From: Streptomyces sp. S.PB5
GTDB lineage: Bacteria; Actinomycetota; Actinomycetes; Streptomycetales; Streptomycetaceae
NCBI RefSeq assembly: GCF_030403745.1
Contig: NZ_JAQMWP010000017.1
Coordinates: forward strand, 62,001-126,000
DNA length: 64,000 nt
Reading direction: 5' to 3'
Part shown: positions 15,542 to 25,330 of the stretch, piece after piece
Position numbering within the stretch: the first letter of the stretch is position 1
Layout of the letters: each line of letters begins with the position of its first letter
Made by a program: the position numbers and the translations under genes
The notes under the pieces: generated by a model
What the model saw: only the letters and a program-made list of their open reading frames with translations
Told to the model about the DNA's origin: nothing
The model's database searches: none

Positions 15542-16561
15542 TCACGATCCCGCCCCTCGGTTTCCTTGTCCCCGTGTCGTGCCTGCGGCCTCGGCGCAGC
15601 GCACCGCCAGTTCGGCGAACGCATCGGTCAGTTGCGGCGGTCCGACGACTTCGATGTCGGTGTCGAAGCGGGTGAGCGTGGCGGCCAGGCCGGCCCAGGA
15701 CCAGGAACCGAGGGAGAGGCGGCAGCGGTCGGGGCCGAACTCTTCGACGATCCCGTCCTGGGCGAAGGGGGCGACGGCCTGCGCGGGGAGGTTCAGGAGG
15801 ACTTCGCCGCGGCAGGGCCAGTCGGTGCTGGAGCCGTCGGTTCCGCGGAAGCGGCCGGTGAGGAACGCGGCCACGTCGTCGCCGGGGAGGCGGCGCGGGG
15901 TGAAGCGTGGCCCGGTGGGTGTCCGGGGGCGGATGCGGTCGGCGCGGAAGGTGCGCCAGGCGTCGCGGTCGAGGTCCCAGGCGATCAGGTACCAGTGGCC
16001 GTACCGGGTGACGAGGTGGTGGGGCTGTGACCGGCGGGGTCGCTCGGGCTCGGCGGGGCGCGTGGTGTCGTACGGGTAGTCGAAACGGAGTTCCTCGCGC
16101 GCGTGGATGACGCGGCTCAGCTCCGTGAGGAGTGGTGTACCGGCCGGGGAGGCGTTGCCGCTGCCGGGTGGCGGGACGGCGGTGACCTGCAGGGTGTCGA
16201 TGCGCCGGCGCAGCCGGGGCGGCATGACCTGGCGGACGGTGGCCAGGGCGCGTGCGGCGTCCTCGCCGATCGTGGTGTCGGCTGCGGCGGACTGCAGGGC
16301 GAGGGCCAGGGCGACGGCCTGGTCGTCGTCGAACAGCAGTGGGGGCAGTTGTGAGCCGGCAGCGAGGCGGTAGCCGCCGGAGGGGCCCTTGAACGCGAGG
16401 ACCGGGTAGCCCAGTTCCCGTAGGCGGTCGATGTCGCGGCGGACCGTGCGCGGGGTGATGCCGAGGCGCTCGGCGAGGTCGTCGCCCGACCAGTCGCGGT
16501 GTGTCTGGAGCAGCGAGAGCAGGGTGAGCAGCCGCGCGGACGTCTTCTGCATGCCCGTCAT
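15542..16561 (-). CDS. WYL-domain transcriptional regulator (YafY-like)
   Basis: This protein of about 339 aa has an N-terminal DeoR-type winged helix (LLTLLSLLQTHRDWSGDDLAERLGITPRTVRRDIDRLRELGYPV, residues 11-54) and a WYL ligand domain including RYGHWYLIAWDLDRDAWRTFRADRI. WYL proteins bind nucleotides or ssDNA and regulate stress or neighbouring genes. It is divergent from the VOC gene 90 bp away, the usual arrangement of a regulator with its target. A second start at 16552 (MQKTS) is equally possible. It is a single-copy WYL protein and not a PafB-PafC pair. Confidence 0.88.
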   Translation of the reverse strand: MTGMQKTSARLLTLLSLLQTHRDWSGDDLAERLGITPRTVRRDIDRLRELGYPVLAFKGPSGGYRLAAGSQLPPLLFDDDQAVALALALQSAAADTTIGEDAARALATVRQVMPPRLRRRIDTLQVTAVPPPGSGNASPAGTPLLTELSRVIHAREELRFDYPYDTTRPAEPERPRRSQPHHLVTRYGHWYLIAWDLDRDAWRTFRADRIRPRTPTGPRFTPRRLPGDDVAAFLTGRFRGTDGSSTDWPCRGEVLLNLPAQAVAPFAQDGIVEEFGPDRCRLSLGSWSWAGLAATLTRFDTDIEVVGPPQLTDAFAELAVRCAEAAGTTRGQGNRGAGS

Positions 16562-16650
16562 TCTGGCGGCGGTACAGGACCGATCCTGTCCGCTACTCGT
16601 GGAACGGTACGTCTGAAGATCCGCTGCGAACCGTGTGCGAGGAGAAGAAC

Positions 16651-17073
16651 ATGTCCGTCACGACCACCACCCACCTGAACTTCCGGGGCGACGCGAGGGC
16701 GGCGCTGGATCACTACCGGTCCGTCTTCGGCGGGCGCGTCGTCGCCGTCACCTACCAGGAGATGGGCGATGTGCGCGGCGGCAGCGAGGCGGACTGGGTG
16801 GTGTGGGGCGAGGTGGCCGGCGACAACGGCTTCCATGTCATGGCCTACGACGTGCCCTCCGAGCTGCCGTGGGATCAGGGCAGCAACCCGTTCTTCGTCT
16901 CCGTGCGCGGTGACGACACGGACGAGATCAGCGCCCTGTGGCAGAGGCTGGCGGAGGGTTCGACGGTGGTGCAGCCCCTGGCGCCGTCGCCGTGGGCTCC
17001 GCTGTACGGGATGCTCACCGACCGCTTCGGGGTGACCTGGGTCCTGGACGTGGCCGCCCCGTACAACGGCTGA
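16651..17073 (+). CDS. VOC-family protein (PhnB/glyoxalase-like)
   Basis: This 140-aa protein has the PhnB-type form: THLNFRGDARAALDHYRSVFGGRVVAVTYQEM at the start, GNNPFFVSV-like centre, and the C-terminal PWAPLYGMLTDRFGVTWVLDVA. The family includes small metal-binding isomerase or dioxygenase folds and antibiotic-binding proteins, and function here is unknown. The ATG at 16651 is chosen because GAGGAGAAG lies 5 nt upstream. It is likely controlled by the divergent WYL regulator. Confidence 0.85.
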   Translation: MSVTTTTHLNFRGDARAALDHYRSVFGGRVVAVTYQEMGDVRGGSEADWVVWGEVAGDNGFHVMAYDVPSELPWDQGSNPFFVSVRGDDTDEISALWQRLAEGSTVVQPLAPSPWAPLYGMLTDRFGVTWVLDVAAPYNG

Positions 17074-17213
17074 TCCACGTCCGGCGGACGCACCTCGGCG
17101 CCGTATGAGGTCACTGTGAATTTTCGGGGCGGTTGAACAGATGCGGGTCCGCGTCCGTATGGGGCCGGGGGGATATCCATGCTCGGACGGACGACACGCG
17201 CAGGAGTACTTCC

Positions 17214-19256
17214 GTGGGACGCAGCAAGCGCAAACGCCCAACAGGCGCACGGCGGGCGACCATTGCCGCCGTGGCCCTGATGCTGGGCGGTGGTGGACTG
17301 GTGGCCGTGAACGTGTACGCCTCGGCGACCGAGGGCGGCGGCATCAACCAGCCGTTCTCGGCCAGTTGGGGAGCGGGCACGGTGGCCTGCCCGGATGTGG
17401 GTGACGCGCTGACCAGCGTCCCTGACGAGGCGAGGACGGAGGTCGACGCGGAACTCGCGGTGCTCGACCAGCAGACCGCCGCCGCCTATCAGAAGTTGCA
17501 GGACCCGTCGGTGCAGAGCCGTGAGGCCGCCGAGAGCGGGGTGATGGATCCCCTCGCGGAGGACCGCACCGCGACGATCGGACGCATCGCCGCCGCTCTT
17601 GAACGCGCCGGTGCGCGGCCCGACGGCCTCGACGCCATGGCGGCGTGCACGATCCAGGAGTCGGAGGACCAGGCCGGGGCGCAGGGCGACGACCAGGGCG
17701 ACGGTCAGGGCGACGGGGCCCAGGACGGCCAGAACCAGGACGACCAGCAGCAGGGCGACCAGCAGCAGGGCGACCAGGGGCAGGACGGCCAGCAGCAGGG
17801 CAACGGGGGCCAGTCCGGCAACGGTCCCGTCGCCGCCGACTACGCCGACATCACCACCGCTCCGGCCGCCGCACAAGCACCTGCCCCCGGGGCCGACGCC
17901 TCGCGCGGCACGTTCGTCACCAGTTGCGGCGTGAACGCGGGCGGGCTGTTCAACTCGGACAACGTGATCGTGGCCCCGGGTGTGTCCAACGGCGCCCACC
18001 ACTTCCACGACTACATCGGCAACCAGGCCAACAACGCCTTCGCCGACGACAACGAACTGGCGAACGCCGGCACCAGTTGCGTCGACCAGGGCGACAAGTC
18101 CTCCTACTACTGGCCCGTACTGCGTCTGCAGAACGGCACCCAGGAGCAGGACGCGAACTCCCCCGGCGGCGGCATCGAGGGCAACGCGGGCGAGATCGTC
18201 ACGCCCAAGGAAGTCACTCTCACCTTCGTCGGCAACCCGAACAGCAAGGTCACGGCCATGCCGCGGCTGCTGCGCATCATCACCGGCGACGCCAAGGCGT
18301 TCGTCAACGGCACCGCCAACGCCAACGCGTCCTGGAGCTGCACCGGGTTCGAGGACCGCCAGTTGAAGGACAAGTACCCGCTGTGCCCCCAGGGCAGTGA
18401 CGTGGTCCGCACCTTCAAGTTCCAGAGCTGCTGGGACGGTCGCAACATCGACAGCGCCAACCACCGTACCCATGTGGCGTTCGCGCAGGCCGACGGCGCC
18501 TGCGCGGCCGGCTTCCAGGCCATCCCGCAGCTGGTGCAGCGCATCGTCTACGACGTCGACGCGCCGAGCCTGCAGGACGGCGGCCGCACAGCGCCGCTCT
18601 TCGCCGTGGACGCGTTCCCGGAGCAGCTGCACAAGCCCGTGACCGACCACGGCGACTTCATCAACGTCTTCGACGAGAACCTGATGAACGAGATGGTCGG
18701 CTGCATCAACGACGGCCGTCGGTGCGGCGCGGGCGCGGACGAGAACGACGATCCCGGCCCCGGCAACGGCAACGGTGGGGACGAAGGAGACGGCAACGGC
18801 TCGGACGGCGGGTCCGGCCAGGAGCCCGGTGACGGTTCCGGTTCCGGGGACGGCGGCGGGTCCGGCGGCCAGCCGCAGGACGAGCCGACGCCGACCGCCG
18901 GTGAACCCACGGCCGGTGAACCCACCGCCGACGAACCGACCGCCGACGAGAGCACCGCGCCCGCCGAGGACGAGCCCAGGACGTACACCTCGCCCTCGGC
19001 CACCCAGCGGCCCGCCGTGCAGTCCCCCGAGGCCACGTCGTACCCCCGGGACGACAGCACACAGGCCGCGTCGGACAGCGGTGGTTCGACCGGTGGTGTC
19101 GTGGCGCAGCCGCCGGCCGGTGACGGGACGGCACCGCAGGGCGGCGGGGGCAGCCTCGCGGAGACCGGCACCCAGTTGTGGCCGGCCGCGGCCGGAGCGG
19201 TCCTGCTCGTCTCCGGGTTCGTTCTGCTGCGTCGCACCCGGCGCCGTTACATGTGA
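17214..19256 (+). CDS. Secreted DUF1996 protein with LAETG sortase anchor
   Basis: This 680-aa cell-surface protein has a basic signal peptide with a hydrophobic core (ATIAAVALMLGGGGLVAV). A helical segment of about 100 residues is followed by a Gln/Asp/Gly low-complexity linker at about residues 155-200. A DUF1996 domain (about residues 225-500) carries SCGVNAGGLFN, GAHHFHDYIGN and SYYWPVLR. A long Gly/Pro/Glu/Thr wall-spanning region with repeats of GEPTA/DEPTA follows. The C-terminus is LAETG, a hydrophobic stretch and RRTRRRYM, the class E sortase signal of Streptomyces. The GTG at 17214 follows CAGGAG. The biochemical role of DUF1996 is unknown; the fold recalls secreted fungal proteins. 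Confidence 0.88.
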   Translation: MGRSKRKRPTGARRATIAAVALMLGGGGLVAVNVYASATEGGGINQPFSASWGAGTVACPDVGDALTSVPDEARTEVDAELAVLDQQTAAAYQKLQDPSVQSREAAESGVMDPLAEDRTATIGRIAAALERAGARPDGLDAMAACTIQESEDQAGAQGDDQGDGQGDGAQDGQNQDDQQQGDQQQGDQGQDGQQQGNGGQSGNGPVAADYADITTAPAAAQAPAPGADASRGTFVTSCGVNAGGLFNSDNVIVAPGVSNGAHHFHDYIGNQANNAFADDNELANAGTSCVDQGDKSSYYWPVLRLQNGTQEQDANSPGGGIEGNAGEIVTPKEVTLTFVGNPNSKVTAMPRLLRIITGDAKAFVNGTANANASWSCTGFEDRQLKDKYPLCPQGSDVVRTFKFQSCWDGRNIDSANHRTHVAFAQADGACAAGFQAIPQLVQRIVYDVDAPSLQDGGRTAPLFAVDAFPEQLHKPVTDHGDFINVFDENLMNEMVGCINDGRRCGAGADENDDPGPGNGNGGDEGDGNGSDGGSGQEPGDGSGSGDGGGSGGQPQDEPTPTAGEPTAGEPTADEPTADESTAPAEDEPRTYTSPSATQRPAVQSPEATSYPRDDSTQAASDSGGSTGGVVAQPPAGDGTAPQGGGGSLAETGTQLWPAAAGAVLLVSGFVLLRRTRRRYM

Positions 19257-19543
19257 CGTGATCCCGCGGGCCCTTGAGGTCCGCGTCGGTGGGGATCAGC
19301 GGGGTTGGCTGAAACAGCTTGGTCTGTCAGCCGGCCCCGCAGTCGTTCCCGCACCCCGCGCGGCCCCTGCCCGAGGCGCTCGGCGCCGCCTTTCGCACCC
19401 GGCCGCCGAGGCCCGTTCACCGGCTCTCGGACCGATTGTCAGTGATCGCCGCTAACGTTTCTCGCATCGTCGCACTGGCGCCGGGGAGTCCCCGGCTGAA
19501 CTGTGCTTTCTTCTTGCTGTCCTGATGTGGAAGGCGGGGACTC
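19257..19543. promoter_or_regulatory. Leader region of the DUF4132 operon
   Basis: This 287-bp gap contains a promoter match at 19436-19458 that resembles the actinobacterial DNA-damage promoter. Nothing else is recognisable, and no gene is seen. Confidence 0.5.
19436..19458 (+). promoter_or_regulatory. PafBC/RecA-NDp-type DNA-damage promoter
   Basis: TTGTCAGTG (19436-19444), an 8-nt spacer, then TAACGT (19453-19458) fits every position of the mycobacterial RecA-independent damage promoter tTGTCRgtg-N8-TAnnnT, recognised with PafBC. It lies 86 bp upstream of the GTG of the DUF4132 gene, on the correct strand. Confidence 0.75.
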
Positions 19544-20410
19544 GTGGGTTGGCTCTCGGCGGGTGACGGGTATGAAGTCGCCCTGGTGGACGGGCGGGTG
19601 GCGGCGCGTGCCACCTCGGGCCGGGCGGCGGGACGGCAGTTGAAGTCGCTGCCGCGCGCGCTCCGCGACCACCCGGAGGTGGACCGGCTGCGGCGGTTCG
19701 CGGAATGGCTGGATCGGCATGCCGCCGCCTGCGTGGCACAGGTCGACTCCTGGATGGTGTCGTCGCTGCCCGTCCCCACCGGTCTGCTGGCCCGGGTGTG
19801 GCCGGACGAGGCCTGGCAGTCCGCGTTGCGCGACATGGCCGTGGTGGGCGACGACCCCGACGAGGTCGGATTCCTGCGGGGTGCCACCGAGGACGGCGAG
19901 CTGCGGGTGGTGAACCTGGACGGCGAGACGGTACGGCTGTCCCCGCGCACGGTGACGCTGCCGCACCCGGTGCTGCTGCCGGACCTGGAGGACATCAGGG
20001 AGTTCGCGGCGGAGCTGGACATCGTGCAGCGCGTGGAGCAGATCCACCGCGCCACCTGGCGGCGGCCGGACGACCTCGACCCGAAGGCCACGGAGATACG
20101 TGAGTTCACCGGCGGCTCCTTCCGTTCCCGTTTCGCCCTTGCCGCGCGGGCGAGTTCGCTCGGCTACCGCGTCAGCGGGGGGTACTCCACGGCGCGCGTC
20201 CGCGACGGCGGGCGCACCGTCGAGGCCTCGGTGTGGATCGGGGAGCCGTACTGGGAGGACACGGTGGAGACCGGCGGCCTGACCTGGCAGGACCAGGACG
20301 GGCGGGCGCTGCCGCTGCGGGAGGTGGGCCCGGTGGCCTGGTCGGAGGGGATGCGGATGGCCGCGGCGCTGTACGCCGGGCGCGTGATCGAGGAGGACCG
20401 GAACGCATGA
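19544..20410 (+). CDS. DUF4132-domain protein (YehI/MolR-like, short form)
   Basis: This 288-aa protein carries the C-terminal type DUF4132 domain, seen in VEQIHRATWRRPDDLDPK, SFRSRFALAARASSLGY, WIGEPYWEDTV and the closing DGRALPLREVGPVAWSEGMR. E. coli YehI, about 1.2 kaa, ends in this domain and is encoded next to yehL-yehM-yehP-yehQ, whose homologues follow here. The GTG at 19544 follows AAGGCGGGGA. Its 3' end overlaps the next ORF by ATGA, indicating coupling. The molecular function is unknown. Confidence 0.82.
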   Translation: MGWLSAGDGYEVALVDGRVAARATSGRAAGRQLKSLPRALRDHPEVDRLRRFAEWLDRHAAACVAQVDSWMVSSLPVPTGLLARVWPDEAWQSALRDMAVVGDDPDEVGFLRGATEDGELRVVNLDGETVRLSPRTVTLPHPVLLPDLEDIREFAAELDIVQRVEQIHRATWRRPDDLDPKATEIREFTGGSFRSRFALAARASSLGYRVSGGYSTARVRDGGRTVEASVWIGEPYWEDTVETGGLTWQDQDGRALPLREVGPVAWSEGMRMAAALYAGRVIEEDRNA

Positions 20411-23400
20411 GCGGGGGGACGCAGGTGTCGTACGAGGGACTGCTGGCGGCGGGTGCGGTGCTGCCGCCGGGCACGGAGGGGGCCGGGGAGCGCGCGGTGC
20501 CGCTGACGGCGCGCAGTTACCGTCATCCGGGGCTCGACGACCGGGTGGTGGTGCGCCTGGTCGCCGGTGAACTGGGGGCGGCCGAGGATCTGGCGGCCGG
20601 GTTCCTCGGCATGGAGCCGGACGCCGAGCCGGCCGTCGTGGGGCTCGGGCTGCGGCAGTCGCTGGGCTTCCCCGAGTGGGTGCTGGTGCACCATCCGCAG
20701 GACGGTCACCACGCGCTGGGCGTCGTACCGGATCTGGAGCGCGCGGCCCGGCAGGCGAAGTCCCGTCCCAAGGCCGCCCTGGACGCGTATCTGGAGCTCG
20801 GTCAGCGGCTGGCCGCGGCGGTGCCGCACTTCCTGCCGACGTTCTACGAGCAGGCCGGGCGGGTGTTCCTGGCCGAGGAGAACGCCACCTACGCCGCCCA
20901 GTTGTTCACCCGGGCCCGCAAGGCGGAGGCGGAGCACGGGCTGACGGTCCAGGAGGAGCGCCTGGACGCGGTGTTCCTGGAGTTCGCGCTGGCCGGCGCG
21001 CTCCCGGTGAAGGTGCTGTCCGCGTACGGCAAGGAGCTGTCCGCGCGGGTGCCGGCCGAGCAGGCGCTGCGCCGTTTCACCCAGCTGTGCCTCCGTCGTA
21101 CGGCGGGCGGTCTGCCGCCGTCCGCGCAGATGGCGACCGACCTGCGCAGGCTCGCGCGGGCCGCCGGCCAGGACGCCGATCGTGCCGAGCAGGACTACCT
21201 GGCCGAGCTGCTGGGGCTGCCGGCCACGCAGCGGGCGGCGGCCGGGTGGTGGAAGGGGCACCGGGCCGCTCTGGTCGGGCTGGCGGAGCGCGACCGGCGG
21301 GTGCGCGGTGCGCTGTTGGACATGCTGCCCGCCGGCTCCGACGAGGAGCTGCCCGCGCTGTGGCTCCAGGTGCTGGAGGCGTCCGGGGCGACGGCGGGGC
21401 TGTGGGACGGCTCCCTGCCCGCGGAGGAGCGGCCGGGGGACGGTACGGCGGGCTGGCTGGGGCGTTTCCTGGTGTTCCGGGAGCGGGCGCGGTCCTGGCG
21501 CGGCTCCAGCCGGATGCCGGAGCTGTATCCGCTGGTGGAGCGGGCGGCGGACCAGCTCCGGGCCGAACTCACCGCGTCCGGGCGGGCGTTGAGCGTCCTG
21601 CACGACATCGACCTGATCGATCTGCTGCTGTCCCTGGACGTGCCGGTGGCCGCCCCGGGCAACGACGCGGACGATGCCCTGCCGCTGATGGCCTGGGCCG
21701 TCGGTGAGGGGCAGCGGGACCTGGTGCTGTTCGGCGCCGACCCCCGTTTCCGTGACGCGTTCCTGCGGGGCGCGGACCGCTTCCACAACAACGACCAGGG
21801 GCTGCGGGCCATCCGTCTGCTGGCGGCGTCGCCCGGCTGCCGTGGCCTGCTGGCCGAGTGGGTGAGTTCGGTCGTACGGCGGTTCACCGCGGTCGGCCTG
21901 CCCGGTCTGCCGAACGCGCTGACCCGGCTGGGCTGGCTGCCCGCCGAGGCACTGGCGCTGGCCGAGGACGACGTCCGCGCGGCGGTGGGCACCGATCTGG
22001 CACCGGTGCTGGCCCGCACCCTGCGCGCCGGGCTCTTCGACGAACTGTGCTGGCCCGCCTGGGAGGAGGCGACGGCCGCCCTCGTGCCCGCGGACCGGGT
22101 CGAGGACGTCATCGTCGCCGACGCCTGGCCCCACCTCGTCGTCGCGGGCAACGCCCAGGCCCGGGTGATCGGCGCCGACGGCACCCTGCTCACCCACGAC
22201 CTGCGCCTGCCCGCGAACGACGTGTCGGGCGACCCGGGCTTCCACCACGTGGACGGCGAACTCCTCGTCTACTGGAACTCCCGCAAGGACGGGCTGCGCG
22301 GCTACTGGCACCCCCGAGCCGACCGCGTCGAGTCCCTCAAGGGTTCCCACGGCACCCGCGGCACCGAGATGGACTGGTACCGGGGCGACTTCCCGATCAC
22401 CCTGCCGCTGCCGGACGGCGGCCGGACCACCGGGCGCGGCGTCCTGCACGCCGGGGACACCACCCTGCCCGACGAGCGGCCGCTGCTCTTCGACGGCTCC
22501 TCCTACTGGGTCTGGCACGCCGAGTCCGAGGACCGTGCGGCACACGGCTGGTACGAGTACGACCCGGCCACGAACGAGCGCGGGCGGATGAGCAGGCCCG
22601 CCTTCCTGGCCGACGCGCTGCGGGACGCCCCCGGCCACAGCAGCTTCGCGGGCGGCCGGCTGCGCCCCTCCCCCACCGCCGGCGCCACCCCGGCCTGCGC
22701 TCCCGTCGACGGCCTGGTCGGCCTGCGGGTCGTCAAGCTGCCCGACGGCTCACGACGTGCCGAGGACCTCGCCGGACACACCGTCACCCTGCCCGCCGAA
22801 GCGGGCAGTCCGACCGCACTCGTGGTCTTCCCGGGCGCCGAGCGGGCCACCGCGGTCGTGCGCAACAACTGGCAGCTGGACCTGGTCGACGCGGACGGCG
22901 TGGTCACCGCCTGGGCCAAGACCGACCGCACGCCGGGCATCTTCGGCGAGGGCACCCTGCTGCTGCCGCCCGTGCAGTACTGGGAATGCCTGACGCCACG
23001 TGACCCGGAGGGGTCGAAGGCGCTGCGGACCATCGACCGGGACACGGCCGCCGCCCTCCTGGCCACCGCGGCGCGCGGCGACGAGGAGGCGTTGTCCGAC
23101 GCGATCCGCACCCTTCTTCCCGTCACCCACGAAGCGCTCGTCAAGGGCATCGCCGGAGTCACGCGCCACGCCGCCTCCCAACAGGCCGTCCTGGACGCGG
23201 CGGCCGCCCGGCTCACCCGCGCTCTCGAAGGCGCCCTGGAGGACGAGGGGCCCGCAGGTCCCCCGGACCGCGCGCTCTTCGCGGCGACGAACGGACTCGG
23301 CACGTCCAGGGGTTACTGGTGGCACGGTGACGACGAGGCCGACACCGTCTTCCGAGGTCTGCGTGTCCTCGCCCGGGCCGCCGGGCTCACCGGGCCCGCC

Positions 23401-25317
23401 CTCCCCGGCCGGCCGGACGCCCGGCTCCACCTCGACGGTCATCCGCTGCCCGTCGGACAGCCGGACCTGCAGTCGCTGCTGGAGCGGACGACCGCACTGG
23501 CCTACCGGGCCGCCTCCGGCACCACCACCGAGGAGCACCGCGAGGTGCTGCGCACGCTGCTCGCCGAGTTCGACCGCCTCGGCCTCGCCCCCGCCGCGTC
23601 CGGCCCTTGGCGCAGGGTGAGCCTGCACGTGCCGGCGGCCCCGCTGCGGACCCCCCTGGGCCATTGGCGCGAGGGCACGTGGACTGGTCTGCTGTCCTTG
23701 GCCGACGGCGCCTTCCTCGCCGTCACCGGGCGCCGCTCGCTCGAGGACGACGGCGCCACCTTCACGGGCTACTTCCATGACCCGGCCGGGCGGTTCGAGG
23801 CGCCGCAGCCCTACAAGGCGCTGGAGTCGGAGCCGTTGGGCGAGGACCCGGGCACGGGACGGCTCGGCGCGTTCCTCGCCGAGCTGGCCGAGCGCGGCCC
23901 TGCGCCCTGGTTCCCGGAGGCCGCCGAGGAGTTCGCCCGTCTGACGGGAGTGACCGAGACGATGGCCCGGCTGATCGTGGCCGGTCTGCCGGGGATCGAC
24001 GTCCACGAGCGGAGCTTCCTGAGCGCCGCGGCGCGCACCCTCATCGGGGTGAAGGTCGCCCCGGCGGCGGTCGCCAAGGACGAGCTGAGCCGCATCGACG
24101 GCGCGGTGCGGGCCGCGGTCCTGGGCGCGCTGCTGCCCGCCGAGCCGGCCCGGCTGTGGACCGAGGGCCCGGACGTGGCCGCGGCCGCCGCCGTGTGGAA
24201 CTCCAGGGTCGGCAAGCGGGTGGCCGTGCCGGAGGTGCTGCTCGGCGACGCGAGCCGCACCTTCCGGTACGCGTCCTGGCCGGTCCGGCAGGCCTTGCCC
24301 GCCCTCGTGGATCCGGCCTCCTCCCCCGAGCTCAGCCGGGACCTGGAGTGGGCGGTCAGCGGCGACCGGGTCAAGCCCGTCGGCGGCGACACGGACGGGT
24401 TCACGGCACAGACGCTGGTCGGCGCGGTCGGCCTCATGGCCTGGCTCGCCCACCGGCTGCCCGCCGGCGATCCGGTGCGGGCCGCACTGCCCCCGGCCCT
24501 GACCGCCGTGCGGGACCGGCTGGCCCACCCCGGGCTGATGCTCGACCTGGGTCGCTACATCAGCCTGCCCGACTTCCGGAAGACGGCGGGCGCCCCCACC
24601 GAGACCGGACCCGGTTTCGAACGGTACGGCGCCGTCGTCCTCGCCACCCAGGACGACCAGCCCGCACCGGGCATCAGGGTCGCCCTTCTCGACGAGGCCG
24701 GCCAGGATCCCTACCTGCCCGCGGTGCGGGTCGACAACCAGCGGCCCTACACCGCCGAGGTGGCGCTCCGTCTGGTCCGCGACCAGCGGTTCGCTGCCCT
24801 CCTCGCGGACCCCGGTGAGCCGCTCGCGGGCGGCCGGGACAAGGACGGCACGTGGTGGCCGCAGGACCCGAACCGCTCGGTGCCCGACCTGGTGACCGAG
24901 TCGGCCAAGGAGTACGGCATCGGTGAGGACGCCGCCACGCTCCACTTGATGCTGCTCACGATGCCCGATCCGACCGACCGTATGACGGCTCGCTGGACGG
25001 GCTGGAAGCCGGCCCGGCTCAAGGCGGCCCGTGCCGAACTGGCCGCCACCGGCCTGGTGGTCGAGGCCAACCGGTCGCGGGCCGGGCGGTCGCTGTTCCT
25101 GCCCGGTGGCTGGGTCGAGCAGTCGGCTCCGCGCGTTCCCCTGGAGCGCTGGAAGCTGGCGTTGTTCGACGAAGTGACCGACGAGCACACGCCGTTCGGC
25201 CTGATCGTGCCGTTCGAGCCGGCCGCCGACCTCTACCGCCGGGCGTGGCAGCGCGTGCGGGAGGGTGACGCTCCCCGGTTCGAGGAGCTGAAGGTGCGGC
25301 GGGGACGCCGCCGCTGA
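20407..25317 (+). CDS. Large 1636-aa protein of the MoxR-VWA-SWIM system, unknown function
   Basis: This 1636-aa soluble protein has no signal peptide or membrane segment. I recognise no named domain with confidence. The first third is helical and repeat-like (FYEQAGRVFLAEENATYAAQLFTRARKAE, a TPR-like helix pair near residue 150). The middle is beta-rich with Trp/Asp repeats (YWNSRKDGLRGYWHPRADRV, SSYWVWHAESEDRAAHGWYEYDP), suggesting a propeller. The C-terminus has a winged-helix-like segment (RLKAARAELAATGLVVEANRSRAGRSLF). The start at 20407 overlaps the previous stop. E. coli yeh has no counterpart I know of. A scaffold or effector role is inference. Confidence 0.8.
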   Translation: MSGGTQVSYEGLLAAGAVLPPGTEGAGERAVPLTARSYRHPGLDDRVVVRLVAGELGAAEDLAAGFLGMEPDAEPAVVGLGLRQSLGFPEWVLVHHPQDGHHALGVVPDLERAARQAKSRPKAALDAYLELGQRLAAAVPHFLPTFYEQAGRVFLAEENATYAAQLFTRARKAEAEHGLTVQEERLDAVFLEFALAGALPVKVLSAYGKELSARVPAEQALRRFTQLCLRRTAGGLPPSAQMATDLRRLARAAGQDADRAEQDYLAELLGLPATQRAAAGWWKGHRAALVGLAERDRRVRGALLDMLPAGSDEELPALWLQVLEASGATAGLWDGSLPAEERPGDGTAGWLGRFLVFRERARSWRGSSRMPELYPLVERAADQLRAELTASGRALSVLHDIDLIDLLLSLDVPVAAPGNDADDALPLMAWAVGEGQRDLVLFGADPRFRDAFLRGADRFHNNDQGLRAIRLLAASPGCRGLLAEWVSSVVRRFTAVGLPGLPNALTRLGWLPAEALALAEDDVRAAVGTDLAPVLARTLRAGLFDELCWPAWEEATAALVPADRVEDVIVADAWPHLVVAGNAQARVIGADGTLLTHDLRLPANDVSGDPGFHHVDGELLVYWNSRKDGLRGYWHPRADRVESLKGSHGTRGTEMDWYRGDFPITLPLPDGGRTTGRGVLHAGDTTLPDERPLLFDGSSYWVWHAESEDRAAHGWYEYDPATNERGRMSRPAFLADALRDAPGHSSFAGGRLRPSPTAGATPACAPVDGLVGLRVVKLPDGSRRAEDLAGHTVTLPAEAGSPTALVVFPGAERATAVVRNNWQLDLVDADGVVTAWAKTDRTPGIFGEGTLLLPPVQYWECLTPRDPEGSKALRTIDRDTAAALLATAARGDEEALSDAIRTLLPVTHEALVKGIAGVTRHAASQQAVLDAAAARLTRALEGALEDEGPAGPPDRALFAATNGLGTSRGYWWHGDDEADTVFRGLRVLARAAGLTGPALPGRPDARLHLDGHPLPVGQPDLQSLLERTTALAYRAASGTTTEEHREVLRTLLAEFDRLGLAPAASGPWRRVSLHVPAAPLRTPLGHWREGTWTGLLSLADGAFLAVTGRRSLEDDGATFTGYFHDPAGRFEAPQPYKALESEPLGEDPGTGRLGAFLAELAERGPAPWFPEAAEEFARLTGVTETMARLIVAGLPGIDVHERSFLSAAARTLIGVKVAPAAVAKDELSRIDGAVRAAVLGALLPAEPARLWTEGPDVAAAAAVWNSRVGKRVAVPEVLLGDASRTFRYASWPVRQALPALVDPASSPELSRDLEWAVSGDRVKPVGGDTDGFTAQTLVGAVGLMAWLAHRLPAGDPVRAALPPALTAVRDRLAHPGLMLDLGRYISLPDFRKTAGAPTETGPGFERYGAVVLATQDDQPAPGIRVALLDEAGQDPYLPAVRVDNQRPYTAEVALRLVRDQRFAALLADPGEPLAGGRDKDGTWWPQDPNRSVPDLVTESAKEYGIGEDAATLHLMLLTMPDPTDRMTARWTGWKPARLKAARAELAATGLVVEANRSRAGRSLFLPGGWVEQSAPRVPLERWKLALFDEVTDEHTPFGLIVPFEPAADLYRRAWQRVREGDAPRFEELKVRRGRRR

Positions 25318-25330
25318 CGTACCCGGTCCC

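Noticed and set aside
15542..16561. WYL regulator as PafB or PafC controlling the damage promoter at 19436
   Set aside because: PafB and PafC occur as a tandem or fused pair next to proteasome genes. This is a single YafY-like protein divergent from a VOC gene.
16875..18650. 591-codon minus-strand open frame opposite the DUF1996 gene
   Set aside because: The Gly/Val/Leu repeats arise from complementing the Gln/Asp-rich linker. No start signal is present.
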